From contig NC_089455.1 in NCBI RefSeq assembly GCF_026210795.1, positions 1,488,001-1,552,000 of the forward strand: a stretch of DNA of 64,000 nt, given 5' to 3'. Below are positions 12,222 through 22,060 of the stretch, in pieces. Each line of letters opens with the position of its first letter. Positions within the stretch are counted from its first letter, which is position 1. The translations under genes were made by a program, and so were the position numbers. Under the pieces are notes generated by a model. That model did not search any database, had not been told where the DNA came from, and saw only the letters and a list, made by a program, of their open reading frames with translations. The DNA is from Rhizophagus irregularis. Taxonomy: Eukaryota > Glomeromycota > Glomeromycetes > Glomerales > Glomeraceae.

Positions 12222-13286
12222 TAAAAGAATATCTTTGATATTTGCAGGATTAATGCAATTGGTAAATTGGCAGGATTTGGCTCTAAGAATATTGTTGATT
12301 TATTTCCTTTAAATAATCCTTGTTTTTTCAAAAAGACTCATATTTGTAATCATTCTTAATACTATATACATAAGCTTTTTTTTCTTTTGTATCAAATATT
12401 AATACACTTTTAAAGTATTATCTAATATTGGAAAAAAATAAACCCTTTTTTCTGTGAGATCAGGTCATATATACACAAATTCTTGTAATGCTTCAGTTCT
12501 TTTTCGCTTCTTTGTTGGTAAAGAATTACTAATATCCTTTAGAGTATGTTTTTTTTGACTTTATTTATTAACATGAAAAGTATAAAAATATTAGTTAAAA
12601 GCTATTAATAACACTATTTCCTTTTGAAATTCACCATTTTTCAAATATACTTGTCAAATTAAAAGGAATATATTTCGCTGATCAAGTTTTTCTAAAGAAC
12701 TTGAAGTCAAATTGTAACAAAACTTACACGGTAGATAAATATACAGTGGTATTATTTTTTTGTACATGATTGTCTAATGCAATTTTGCTTTTTATTCAAT
12801 TAAAGTAACGATATACACTGATGATCTTATAATTTTATATATAATTTATAGTAACTTCAGTTCTGATGATCACTGATCAGTCTGTATAACATTTGAATTG
12901 TCCCCCCCATTTATTTATCTATCCCCTAGATAATACACACTTTTGATTTTCATTTATCCTTTCAGAAAGTTTCAGGTATTACAGTTTAATCAACAGGGTC
13001 ATTTCTGTATCAGGTAGTATTGAAGGCATATCAACTACTGGGTTTAATATTTGTAATCCTGAAATAATCTCACCTTCATTATTATCATACTTATCATCTA
13101 GTGACTCATCATCATCACTATTATCGATAGAACCTATATTACCAAAGAATTAGGACAAAAATTCATCCCAAAATCTAAATGATTAAAGATGGTCCATAGT
13201 TTTATTTAGTCCATCTTGATCCAGTCCAAGCTGGTTTCAGTTTTTGTAGGATTGATTGCAGTCTTAATTAAATCCACAGTTCTAAT

Positions 13287-13530
13287 TAAGGTTGCTTGTC
13301 TAAACCTCTTCAAAATCTTACAATTAGTTTCGTCAAAATTTTACTATAGATTTATTATAGTTTCGGCAGAGTTTCGGCAGTTTTAGCATTTATAATAAAT
13401 TTTGGCAGTTTCGCCTTTCTCCAAAGTTTCGCCAGTTTTTTAATATAACTTTAATATAGTTTTGGCAGAATTTCACTTTTTGGTGAAACGCCATTTTGCC
13501 TAAACCCCTAGATTTTGGCAAGCAACCTTA
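13287..13530. mobile_element. 244-bp hAT-like MITE, copy 1
   Basis: Termini TAAGGTTGCTTG and CAAGCAACCTTA are inverted. Flanks are GTTCTAAT (13279-13286) and ATTCTAAT (13531-13538), an 8-bp duplication with one mismatch. The interior repeats TTTCGGCAGA-like words. A second copy of exactly the same length lies at 51320-51563. Terminal layout and 8-bp duplication fit the hAT superfamily. Confidence 0.85.
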
Positions 13531-13538
13531 ATTCTAAT

Positions 13539-14370
13539 AAAGATCAATCACTGCAATTGGTTAAATATGATCATGTGACATCACACAAGTCCAAAAAAAA
13601 AATTTTGTTTGCTTCCAAAATGGAAAATAGTTATACAAAAATCCAAAAAAAAATATTTTTGTAATGATCATTTAATTTTAGCTGGAATTATCATAAATTT
13701 TAAAATTTATGAAAGACCAATAGAAGACCACATCTTACACGGTCTATAGTGACTGTCACCTATAAACCACACTAATATTATGTGACTTCAAATTTTTATA
13801 AATTGTAAATTGAATAGTAAAAAGAAAAAATTAAACCGATAAAATGATAGAACAACATGTACTGAACATTTCTAAGATTATTATTATTATATTGGTTATC
13901 TTACATACGAAGTATATAATAACATATATATATATATATCAGGTTATTTAATAAGAATTTTAATTAATATTATGGGTTAAAGTTAGATAATTTTAATAAG
14001 TAGCCATAATAAAAACATAAAATTTTGGACTAGTTTTTATGTAATTTTTATGGATTTTACAAAAATTCCATGGAAATCCACAAGAATTCCATGTAATATA
14101 GCAAAAAAAATTTTGCCGCTCACGCGGCAATTATTAAATTTTAGCAAAGTACTTTAAAAATAAGTTACACAATATAAATAAATAAAATTTTAAATTTCAG
14201 ACTATTATTAATATTGTTATTTATAGGTGACGACCACCATAGTTTTTTTACATGTAAGACCAGAGATAACTATAATCTTTAGGACCATTGACCATCTTTA
14301 TGAATAATACATATAAAGCTATAGAATATATTAGCGAAAAGATAGTTAGTTGTATATTTGTCGGTTGAGC
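13539..14370. other. Non-coding AT-rich stretch
   Basis: No gene seen. It holds a (TA)n run near 13924-13938, repeated ATTCCATG words at 14065-14095 and a small hairpin TTGCCGCTCACGCGGCAA at 14113-14130. Confidence 0.5.
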
Positions 14371-14595
14371 TTACTGAGTGAAGTTCTTAGGGTTGACAGC
14401 ATCACCAAACATTTCTATCAGTAATTGGGCTTTATCCTTAGCTACTGATGGGTTTTTTTCAAATAAGTTCTTGAGAAAACCATTCTCTATAAATAAACCT
14501 ATATGTAAAGTAATAGTATGAAAATAGACAACACTAAATTCAGAAACAAATTCTAAAGCTGATTTAGTTAATATTCTTTTTATTTTCTTGTTCAT
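14371..14595 (-). CDS. Small ORF, 74 aa, unknown
   Basis: Complete ATG-to-stop frame (MNKKIKRILTKSALEFVSEF ... NPKNFTQ). Codon and residue composition look protein-like (KDKAQLLIEMFGDAVN), unlike most short frames here. There is no recognisable domain, and no splice extension was established. It could be a small gene or a relic exon; the flanks are AT-rich and featureless. Confidence 0.4.
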   Translation of the reverse strand: MNKKIKRILTKSALEFVSEFSVVYFHTITLHIGLFIENGFLKNLFEKNPSVAKDKAQLLIEMFGDAVNPKNFTQ

Positions 14596-14966
14596 TTTAT
14601 TTGCATGTAATAAAATGAAATGGAAATGTTGATTCTATAACTGGATTTCCAATTTATGGACTTTAAAAAAGAAATGACAATTCATGGTATCATCACCTTT
14701 AACCTTTAATAATAGTAGATTGACAACCTAGAGTACTGTGTTCAAAGGGTTTTTATGATAAAGATAATAAAGAGTATATTTTAAACAAATTTTATTATAT
14801 GATTGTATAACTATAGTTATATTATTAATATTGATATACATTTTGTAATAAGAATAAACTGTATGTCTGTATTAATACATATATTAAAACTATATTAATA
14901 TGTATATTAATAAAATTATATCATACAATAATGTTAACACTTTACCACTATATATATTAATATATA
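14596..14966. other. Non-coding AT-rich stretch
   Basis: Upstream flank of the 74-aa frame followed by TATTAATATAT low-complexity sequence. No gene or RNA recognised. Confidence 0.5.
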
Positions 14967-15842
14967 CACCCACCTGCCAAAAGTATCCAGACACCTCTAA
15001 AAAATGACCATTAAATCACACGACATCCAGTGATCAGAATTTAACAATTTATGATTCATTGGATTCATCTAATTGGGACGCATCTAACCGCAGTATTTTC
15101 AAGTCTGTAAGTTCAATAGATCAGAAGTTATTGCTGAATGTCTAAAAATAGTAAAATGCAAATAACTTTTGATCCATCAATTCTAGAGATATGAAAATAA
15201 TAGATACCATGTATCTTAACAAGACAATTCTAATGAATCATATTTCATCTTTCCAAGTTCAATAGAGAAGTAAACGTTTTGAAATTTGTATATGTCAAAT
15301 TTTTAAAAGTGAATAATGAATTATTTGCATTTTACTGTTGAGAATAACATCTGATCCATCAAATTTAGAGGCATAAAAACACTGCAATTAGATGCATCTC
15401 AATAATATGAATTTATTGAATCATAAATAATTAAATCTGTTCACTGATTATTGAAATAATGTGATTTAACTTTATGAAGTAATTCATTTTTTATCTTTAA
15501 AACTTTAGCAAATACAAATTTCACAACATTTTCATCCCTATTAAACTTAGAATGATGAAATATGATTCATTAGATTTATCTCGTTAAGATATATGGTATT
15601 TATTATTTTCATATCTCTAGAATTGATGGATCAAAAGTTATTTGCATTTTACTATTTTTAGACATTCAGCAATAACTTCTGATCTATTGAACTTACAGAC
15701 TTGAAAATACTGCGGTTAGATGCGTCTCAATTAGACGAATCCAATGAATCATAAATCGTTAAATTCTGATCACTGGACGTTGAAATAATGTGATTTAATG
15801 GTCATTTTTTATAAGCGTCCAGATACTTTTAGCAGGTGGGTG
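14967..15842. mobile_element. 876-bp Tc1/mariner-type palindromic MITE
   Basis: A long inverted repeat with arms of roughly 370 bp. The left end CACCCACCTGCCAAAAGTAT mirrors the right end (read inward CACCCACCTGCTAAAAGTAT). TA dinucleotides flank both ends (14965-14966 and 15843-15844). The CCAAAAGTATCCAG part of the terminus is shared with the Tc1-like element at 49701-51034, so a related transposase may have mobilised it. No coding capacity. Confidence 0.9.
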
Positions 15843-15980
15843 TATATTGAAATAATAATAAAATTATATTGATAAGCTTGTTACAATATATATTAAATTT
15901 AATATTATAATTATAATGTTTAAATATTTGTTAAATAATAATAGTAGACATATTATTAAAAATATAAAATATAGTTATAA

Positions 15981-16108
15981 CGAGAGATGATTATGACTCA
16001 AATTGAACTGAATTGACCCAGTTCAAGTTCAGTTTACATCTTAAGTAAACTGAGTTATAATTCAGTTTAAAGTTCAATTCAGTAAACTGAACTGAACTGA
16101 TTTATTTA
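15981..16108. repeat. Left part of an outer GTTCAG-repeat element
   Basis: Starts CGAGAGATGATTATG next to TTATAA (15975-15980). The mirror terminus CATAATCATCTCTAA ends at 34450 and is followed by TTATAA. The interior consists of variants of AACTGAATTGA/GTTCAGTTCA. I read 15981-34450 as one non-autonomous element split by the LINE/MITE nest. Confidence is moderate because the terminal match is short and the TSD is AT-only. Confidence 0.55.
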
Positions 16109-16109
16109 C

Positions 16110-16124
16110 ACTGGTCAAAAACCA
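16110..16124 (-). other. LINE target motif, left 3' junction
   Basis: TGGTTTTTGACCAGT on the minus strand, directly after the 3' end (GTTTGCC) of the left LINE. It shares the C variant (GACC) with the motif at this LINE's 5' end, as expected of a target-site duplication. The sequence CACTGGTCAAAAACCA with TTA outside (16106-16108) also matches the MITE terminus. Confidence 0.75.
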
Positions 16125-16382
16125 GGCAAACGTGGCATAGTAGCCTTTATCTTTATTAAATTTATTCGAACTTTACAATTTACAAAAAAATAAAAAGAAA
16201 ATATAAAAATAAAACTAACTAAAAACAAAGCTATATAGTCTCCTAAGAAAAAATAAAGTAAAAAAAAATTAATCTAAAAAAGAAAAATCGCATTACACTA
16301 AATTTCCCCAGATCTTCCCCCTTGATATATTCCAACCAAAGTAGAAGCAACTATGCTAACAAAATAACGAATAGCGCGCCCA

Positions 16383-19300
16383 CTATAAAAATCGACACTC
16401 CATCCTGCAAAAGCTGTTATTAAGTAGCACCGTTAGACGACCCATAAAACCCGAAAAATGATTAAACCAAGGCAAACCGTATTTCATCGAGTTCTTCAAC
16501 CAATCGGTTCCGGAGTCACGTAAATCGTGTAGGGTCGGAGGTGGTAAAGATGAGTAAGGTATGTACGATGACAATAGCAAATTAGAAGGCTTCGGAGTAG
16601 TTTTCAACTTATAAGTAATATTCATCGCGTTTTCCCATCTACTTTTCTCATAAGAACGCGGATTCCAAATTCGTTTTCTGAATTTTTGGACAAAATTATT
16701 ATGAATAGCAGCGATAACCTTAAGCGCAGAGATTCTTGGAATAGACAAATCGACTAAAATGTCAATAAAAAGTGTAGGTAAACAACCACGGACGAGGGCG
16801 TAAGAGGACCAATTTGTAGAAGAAAAGGACCAGCATGAAAGAGAAGTGAGTTTAGCAATAAAGGGAGTAGGATCAATATCAGCCAATTTTCCAGCTTCTT
16901 GAATTTTAGAAATCAAATGATTTTGATAAGATTGGAGAATTTGTTGCATAGGTAGACGACGTTTTTTGCACATAAAAAGGTGCATCAGGTCTTCCATGCG
17001 ATCGATACAAGAACGGCAAGTTAATTCGTCCATGTATAAGTCTGGTCGAGTCCGCTTAAGCTTTTCCAATGTAGGTAAGTCGTCCAAGAAAAGTTTGAAT
17101 TTAAAGGTTAAGTGTCTTGAAGCATGCTCAAGAGTAAAAGATGCATCATGAGAAGGCTTGAAATTCAAGGTAAACCAAGTAAGTTCCCAGTCGACAATAT
17201 ATTCTATATTAGATAATAATAAAGAAATAAAGTGAAATCGTGATAATTTTAACAAATCACGCATTAACTGCGTTTGATAATACTGTTTAAGAAGGTGTCG
17301 TGGATTAGATTCACAAACGGCGTCATTGTCGTAAGTCAAGACGAAATCATGGGCAGAGGCAAAGTCCATTCCAGAAATCAAAATACTGGATGATGCGGTA
17401 TGGGCAGTATTGGCCAGGGAGTCAGCAAAATCGTTCAAATAATTGCCAGAATGAGCTTTAACTTTAACAGGAAGAACTGTCAAATTCTTGGTAAGGATAG
17501 TTCGTTCAATAATGGCCCAAAGCTCAAAATTTGTTGTTTTGTAGTAAAGACGGCTATTTGAGTAGACATAGGAAGAGCAACTTCGAAGGCCATCAATGGC
17601 AGTTTGCGAGTCAGTATAAATAGTAACTTCTGAGTCGCGAGGAGAAATGGTTAAAACTGCGTAAATAGCGGCAGCTTCAGCACGAGAAGAAGAAGGATTA
17701 TCTCGAATGATGCCATGTGCATAAGTAGCAATGGAATTAGGAAAACCAGCATCAGGTACGATTTGCATCCAAGACCAGCCCATAGAAACATTAGGAGTGC
17801 CTAGATTAATAAGAGACCCATCAGTGAAAAAGATATAACGTGAGTCTGAAGACACAACCAACGGCGAATTTGCAAAAACAGCAGCAGCTGAGGATTCAAT
17901 AGTGATAAGAGGAGCGGAAACTTCAACAAAATCATCAGGAGGAGAGTCAAAATCAAAATCCAATCGACTGTAATAAAGACGGACACCATCTTCGATATCA
18001 GCCCAGGTAAAGGGAGAGGATACTGCAGAAGTATTACGTCTAATGCGCTCATTGATGGTGGGCAGAATAAGCGAATGTTGTAGAGAAACCGTAGGCGTAC
18101 AAAGGGTTAAATCAGCATTCCGTTTTTTGGAAGGAGGCAAAGGAGTATGAGCAGCACAACCAGGGCAAGGAGAGAGTCTAATGAGATCACCAGGCGAAGA
18201 TTCACAATCAGGAGAGACCCAGTGAACAATAGAGCAAGTACCACGACTTGCTTGAACTAAAAGTTGTTTGCCAAAGATGGGAGAACCGTAGTCGTCTAAC
18301 GTGACAATCCAATTTTTCGTAGTGGTAAGAGAGGACAGGCAAGGAGTCAATTCATAAAATGAAGAGTCAATCGTAGGCGTAGTAATGAACTGGCTCAGCA
18401 AACGATTGTTGGTGTCAGGAATGGTAGTAGCTTGCTGGATATCTTTATACCAATAAGGGATACAGCCAGGGCCACGTCGTCCAACCAAATTGTCATAGTA
18501 GGCTTTCCAAGAAATTAAATGAGTCCCTTGGGGAGTAACAAGCTGAGATAGATAAAACAAATGCCGTTTTCGCAAAATAGGGAAATAGGCTTTAAACGCT
18601 TTAGGTGTCATGCATTCAAATAAGGGAACGCGTCCACCCATCAAAGTCAGGTTCGGAAGCTTCGAAAGTTGAGTATGAAGCAAACGAAAGGGAGTAGAGG
18701 ATAAGAGAGCAATAGTGCATGCGATATAATCTTTCTTAAAAGAAAAAAGAGAAGACCATATAGACCAATCCTTAATTAAAAGGGGAGAAATAGGAATTAA
18801 AAAATTATATTGAATCAAACTCAATCTATAAATAAAAAGAGATTGAATAAAAGAAAAGGAAGAATTAGCCATTAAAAATAAATTAGTAATATGACATTGT
18901 CGTTGATGAGCAAATAAATTTATCAAGCCCAAGGCTTGAGATAAAAATAAAATGGGATTTGGTAAAGAGCGAGAAAAATTTGCTTTGTGCTTTACAACAG
19001 ATCGTATACTTCTCGTTATTAGGTGGCAGTCAGATTCAGACAAGTGAGTAACTTGCATCCGGTATTCAAGTTTCGGTATAAGGACAGCATTATGTAAATA
19101 AACAACTTGTTTGGATGAGAGCTTTGCAGGGCGGATGGTTGCAGCGAAGGAGCAGCATTCACGTTTGAGTTGTTTCTTGACAAAATCCCGGGAGCTTTTA
19201 ATGTTAAACCAAACACCTAAAAAACGAAAAGAAGTTGTCATAGAAATTGGGGTAATGGTAATGGAAGGAACACTATTTAATGAGGATAAATCTAAATTAA

Positions 19301-22010
19301 AAGTAATAGGAGATAAAGTGGAATTCGAAGTCAAAGGCAACGAATTAGTAATTAACACATATTTGTTATGATTGGCAGAAGTGTTATTAATTTGATAGAA
19401 TTCTTCTGTAATGGATAACATAAATTCCATGCCAGTCTTCGACGAGGAAATAAGAGTAGAGTCATCCATAAATACTAAATTATTAATCTTCAAATCGGAA
19501 GAAGGATTGGGAGAATCAATTAAGGATGGTGTAGAAAGAACATAAGGGTCCATCATTTCATGCTTCAAGACAGTAAGCAAGGGATCAATATAAATAACCC
19601 ATAAGAGAGGAGAAATAACTTCGCCTTGGTCAATACCAATGCGAACCCTATAAGCAGGCGTGGATCCATGAGCAGTGAAAACGCTATTAATGCGTTTTGT
19701 GAAAAGGGAAAGAATAAACTTAATAGCAGAAGCTGGAAGACGTATTCGTTCTAAAGCGAAACGTAACATTGTCAAATCAACCGAGTCAAAAGCTTTAGAA
19801 ATGTCTTGAGAGAGAATCCAAAGTGGGTTTTTGTTAACATCAGCATCATGGATAATAGATTCTAGAGTAATAATAGGGTCGCGGCAAGAACCACCAGGAA
19901 GACCAGCGAAGTTACCACCTTTAAGAACATCATGTGTAGCCATAATAGTAGAAAGGCGATTATAAAAGAGTTTGACAAGAGATTTTCTAATCACTTCAAG
20001 TAAAGTAATAGGACGAGTATTTTTCAATTGACATTTCCATTCGTGAGGTTTGGGAATGGGAAAAACCATTGCCTGTCGCCATAAGTCAGGAATATCAGCT
20101 TTGGAAAGGCAAGCTTGAATTAAAATAAGGAGTAGAGCCGAGGAACAAGATCCAAGGTGTTTGAGCATTTCATAAGTGATCATGGAAGGACCTGAGGCTT
20201 TACCGTTAGGAGTAGCAGAAACGGTGGTTAACCATTCGTCAAGGGTAGGGGGATTCATCAAAGAATCATAGATGGAGGAGGGCACATCATCCATAGGTTG
20301 GTAAACAGAAGACCATCTATCAGGTAATGTATCTACAGATACAGGAGGAGTGGATTTTATAGGTACAAAGTTTTGGAAATGGTTAACAACAGCATCGTCT
20401 ATATCCTTGGGAGCAGTTAATAACTGAGGGTGAGTGGGATGATCAACAAAGACACAATCCAAAGTGATACGGCGGCGGGTGCGAGAAAGCGCTGAATCAA
20501 TGAAAGAGGAAAGGTCAGTTTCAAAATTATTGTTCCTATCGTCCAAATGAGCACGAATGGAGGAATCTTGGAATTCTTTTTCTTGAAGTAAATGAAATCC
20601 CCGTAAGGATTTTGAAATATTGGATAAATCATCAAGAAGTGACTTGAAATCATCTTGTCGACATGATGAGAGAGAAGAGGGCAAAGTAGGAACGAAAGTA
20701 AATACTTTCTTATATAATTGCAAAATGTTTTGAAGTCTGATTAAATGAATAGACCACTTATGTTCATGAGCGGCAGAATAAGTTAAAGGATATTTGCGCA
20801 ATAAACGTATTGAATGCATAAGGCGATTTAAAAACCGATAATGTTGGGTTAAAATTTCCAGATCTTTAGGAACCTTAGGAGTATAATTATTGCCAACAGT
20901 GGAAGAAGGTAGTGTAGCGTTGGCAGCTTTAAGAATTCGTGATTGGAGATATTCGCACATTTGATTGATATGCCAGGAGGAAAAGGTTGAAGGTGAGACG
21001 TCACATAAAGCATCAGCTTTATCAGCAAATTCCGTCCATTGAATTTCAGTTACAGAATCAAATTTGAAGACGCGACGGGTTCGGCGCTTAAGTTGTCGAG
21101 CGCGAGCCAATTTGGTAGAGGCAAAAAGTAAAGACATATCATAGTATGTTATGACGGGGTTATGATCAGATGTGCAAACATCTTGAGCATTAAAAATGCA
21201 AGCAGTAAGAGCAAATCCTTTGAGAAGAGGGCAGGACCATACATAATCAACTTGAGTAATGTGGTCATTGCGATGAAAGGTACCTAAGGAGTCGGAAAGA
21301 TTAATAGGAGTATAGTCTTCATATCCGTGAGAGAGGAGATGAAAAAATAATCGGTGAATATGTTTTGAAGCAACTTGAGGTTGATTGAAGTAAATAGGGT
21401 AATATTTGTCTAAATGCATATTAAAATCGCCACAAACAGCATGGTAAAAGCCAGCATGTTTAGTAAGGGTAAGTTGTTGAATGAGCAAATCAATAGTATC
21501 AGTGCGCAGAACACTTTCAGCAGGGGGAGGGATATAAATAACAAATATACGCAATTTAATATTGCCTTTGAAATATAAATCAACAGAAAGTAACCGTGAA
21601 GAATGGGATTTAAAATCTTGAACATGTGAAGTAAGGGAATTTTCTATAAAAAGAGAAACACCACCAGAAGAGAGAATTTGTTTAGAAGTATCCAAATTAG
21701 AAGAGAACACAGTATAATTAGAAATACGTTTGGATAAAAACTTCATTTGTTTAGGGTGAAGATGGGTATCCACGATACCACCAAAGGAAATATGTTTTAA
21801 GGAAAAGAAAGTAGAGATTTCTTCTAATTTAGTCTGACCATACATTTTAAGGCCATTAACATTAAAGGAAGAAATATTAAATGAATTGGGAATAGGGGAA
21901 GTGTTACTGGAAGAGGAAAATAACGATTCATGCGAAAAAATTTCAGTAACATTGTCAGGGTTGGGAGGGTTTCGTACAAAGGTGTCATAATTAAAATTAT
22001 TGTCCGACAT
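16383..22010 (-). CDS. LINE-A ORF2: endonuclease / reverse transcriptase / RNase H
   Basis: 1875-aa polyprotein for target-primed reverse transcription. APE-type endonuclease at about residues 45-290 (FNVNGLKM at 49, GDFNMH at 194-199, SDHNPV near 285). RT at about 600-900: NTRPITLLEVIRK, SQDISKAFDSVD (about 737), GIDQGEVISPLLW (about 793) and FMDDS (about 846), with Phe instead of the usual Tyr/Phe-Ala before DD. RNase H at about 1385-1530 has a full catalytic set: FFTDGS (1394), SRAEAAAIYAV (1442), IYTDSQTAIDG (1463), KAHSGN and FADSLA. A CX2C...HX4C knuckle, CRSC...HLFMC, lies at about 1665-1681. The start is 50 bp after the ORF1 stop. No stop or frameshift seen, unlike the right copy. Confidence 0.93.
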   Translation of the reverse strand: MSDNNFNYDTFVRNPPNPDNVTEIFSHESLFSSSSNTSPIPNSFNISSFNVNGLKMYGQTKLEEISTFFSLKHISFGGIVDTHLHPKQMKFLSKRISNYTVFSSNLDTSKQILSSGGVSLFIENSLTSHVQDFKSHSSRLLSVDLYFKGNIKLRIFVIYIPPPAESVLRTDTIDLLIQQLTLTKHAGFYHAVCGDFNMHLDKYYPIYFNQPQVASKHIHRLFFHLLSHGYEDYTPINLSDSLGTFHRNDHITQVDYVWSCPLLKGFALTACIFNAQDVCTSDHNPVITYYDMSLLFASTKLARARQLKRRTRRVFKFDSVTEIQWTEFADKADALCDVSPSTFSSWHINQMCEYLQSRILKAANATLPSSTVGNNYTPKVPKDLEILTQHYRFLNRLMHSIRLLRKYPLTYSAAHEHKWSIHLIRLQNILQLYKKVFTFVPTLPSSLSSCRQDDFKSLLDDLSNISKSLRGFHLLQEKEFQDSSIRAHLDDRNNNFETDLSSFIDSALSRTRRRITLDCVFVDHPTHPQLLTAPKDIDDAVVNHFQNFVPIKSTPPVSVDTLPDRWSSVYQPMDDVPSSIYDSLMNPPTLDEWLTTVSATPNGKASGPSMITYEMLKHLGSCSSALLLILIQACLSKADIPDLWRQAMVFPIPKPHEWKCQLKNTRPITLLEVIRKSLVKLFYNRLSTIMATHDVLKGGNFAGLPGGSCRDPIITLESIIHDADVNKNPLWILSQDISKAFDSVDLTMLRFALERIRLPASAIKFILSLFTKRINSVFTAHGSTPAYRVRIGIDQGEVISPLLWVIYIDPLLTVLKHEMMDPYVLSTPSLIDSPNPSSDLKINNLVFMDDSTLISSSKTGMEFMLSITEEFYQINNTSANHNKYVLITNSLPLTSNSTLSPITFNLDLSSLNSVPSITITPISMTTSFRFLGVWFNIKSSRDFVKKQLKRECCSFAATIRPAKLSSKQVVYLHNAVLIPKLEYRMQVTHLSESDCHLITRSIRSVVKHKANFSRSLPNPILFLSQALGLINLFAHQRQCHITNLFLMANSSFSFIQSLFIYRLSLIQYNFLIPISPLLIKDWSIWSSLFSFKKDYIACTIALLSSTPFRLLHTQLSKLPNLTLMGGRVPLFECMTPKAFKAYFPILRKRHLFYLSQLVTPQGTHLISWKAYYDNLVGRRGPGCIPYWYKDIQQATTIPDTNNRLLSQFITTPTIDSSFYELTPCLSSLTTTKNWIVTLDDYGSPIFGKQLLVQASRGTCSIVHWVSPDCESSPGDLIRLSPCPGCAAHTPLPPSKKRNADLTLCTPTVSLQHSLILPTINERIRRNTSAVSSPFTWADIEDGVRLYYSRLDFDFDSPPDDFVEVSAPLITIESSAAAVFANSPLVVSSDSRYIFFTDGSLINLGTPNVSMGWSWMQIVPDAGFPNSIATYAHGIIRDNPSSSRAEAAAIYAVLTISPRDSEVTIYTDSQTAIDGLRSCSSYVYSNSRLYYKTTNFELWAIIERTILTKNLTVLPVKVKAHSGNYLNDFADSLANTAHTASSSILISGMDFASAHDFVLTYDNDAVCESNPRHLLKQYYQTQLMRDLLKLSRFHFISLLLSNIEYIVDWELTWFTLNFKPSHDASFTLEHASRHLTFKFKLFLDDLPTLEKLKRTRPDLYMDELTCRSCIDRMEDLMHLFMCKKRRLPMQQILQSYQNHLISKIQEAGKLADIDPTPFIAKLTSLSCWSFSSTNWSSYALVRGCLPTLFIDILVDLSIPRISALKVIAAIHNNFVQKFRKRIWNPRSYEKSRWENAMNITYKLKTTPKPSNLLLSSYIPYSSLPPPTLHDLRDSGTDWLKNSMKYGLPWFNHFSGFMGRLTVLLNNSFCRMECRFL

Positions 22011-22060
22011 TAAAACACAATGATATAAACAGTCGGGGAGTTAAAATTTGAAGAAAGAAA

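Larger units (their letters stand above)
7050..13170 (-). pseudogene. Decayed P-element/THAP9-like transposase
   Basis: Read on the minus strand, coding pieces in several frames line up with a P-element-type transposase, N to C. 13170-12983 is an acidic segment (NSDDDESLDD). 12740-12590 includes CKFCYNLTSSSLEKL. 12540-12480 includes SLPTKKRKRTEALQEF; 11800-11330 is a helical region. 10640-10370 holds SVSIFKYYINKNEQCSGWQD and ITDEAL-stop-GGIKIQKG, the RNase H-like core start; 10262-10100 has VGYLDFENE. 9602-9543 reads SDPTHVFKKLRNNL; 9330-9073 reads GKEISWRHIKGVYEH, LTKRHIWLTS, SKMCVDLAEHTLSKKV. After a GT-AG intron, 8960-8715 ends CISQDMLEGLFGVI. 7780-7251 has SKFSYIVGWIVYKLT. Frameshifts and many in-frame stops (several at expected Trp codons) show it is dead. 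Repeats at 7787-8712 interrupt it. The THAP finger itself was not found. Confidence 0.65.

Noticed and set aside
6585-14300. Direct repeat TCTTTAGGAYCRTTGACCA flanking the P-like relic
   Set aside because: Only about 25 bp, same orientation and diverged; not enough to define termini of an element.
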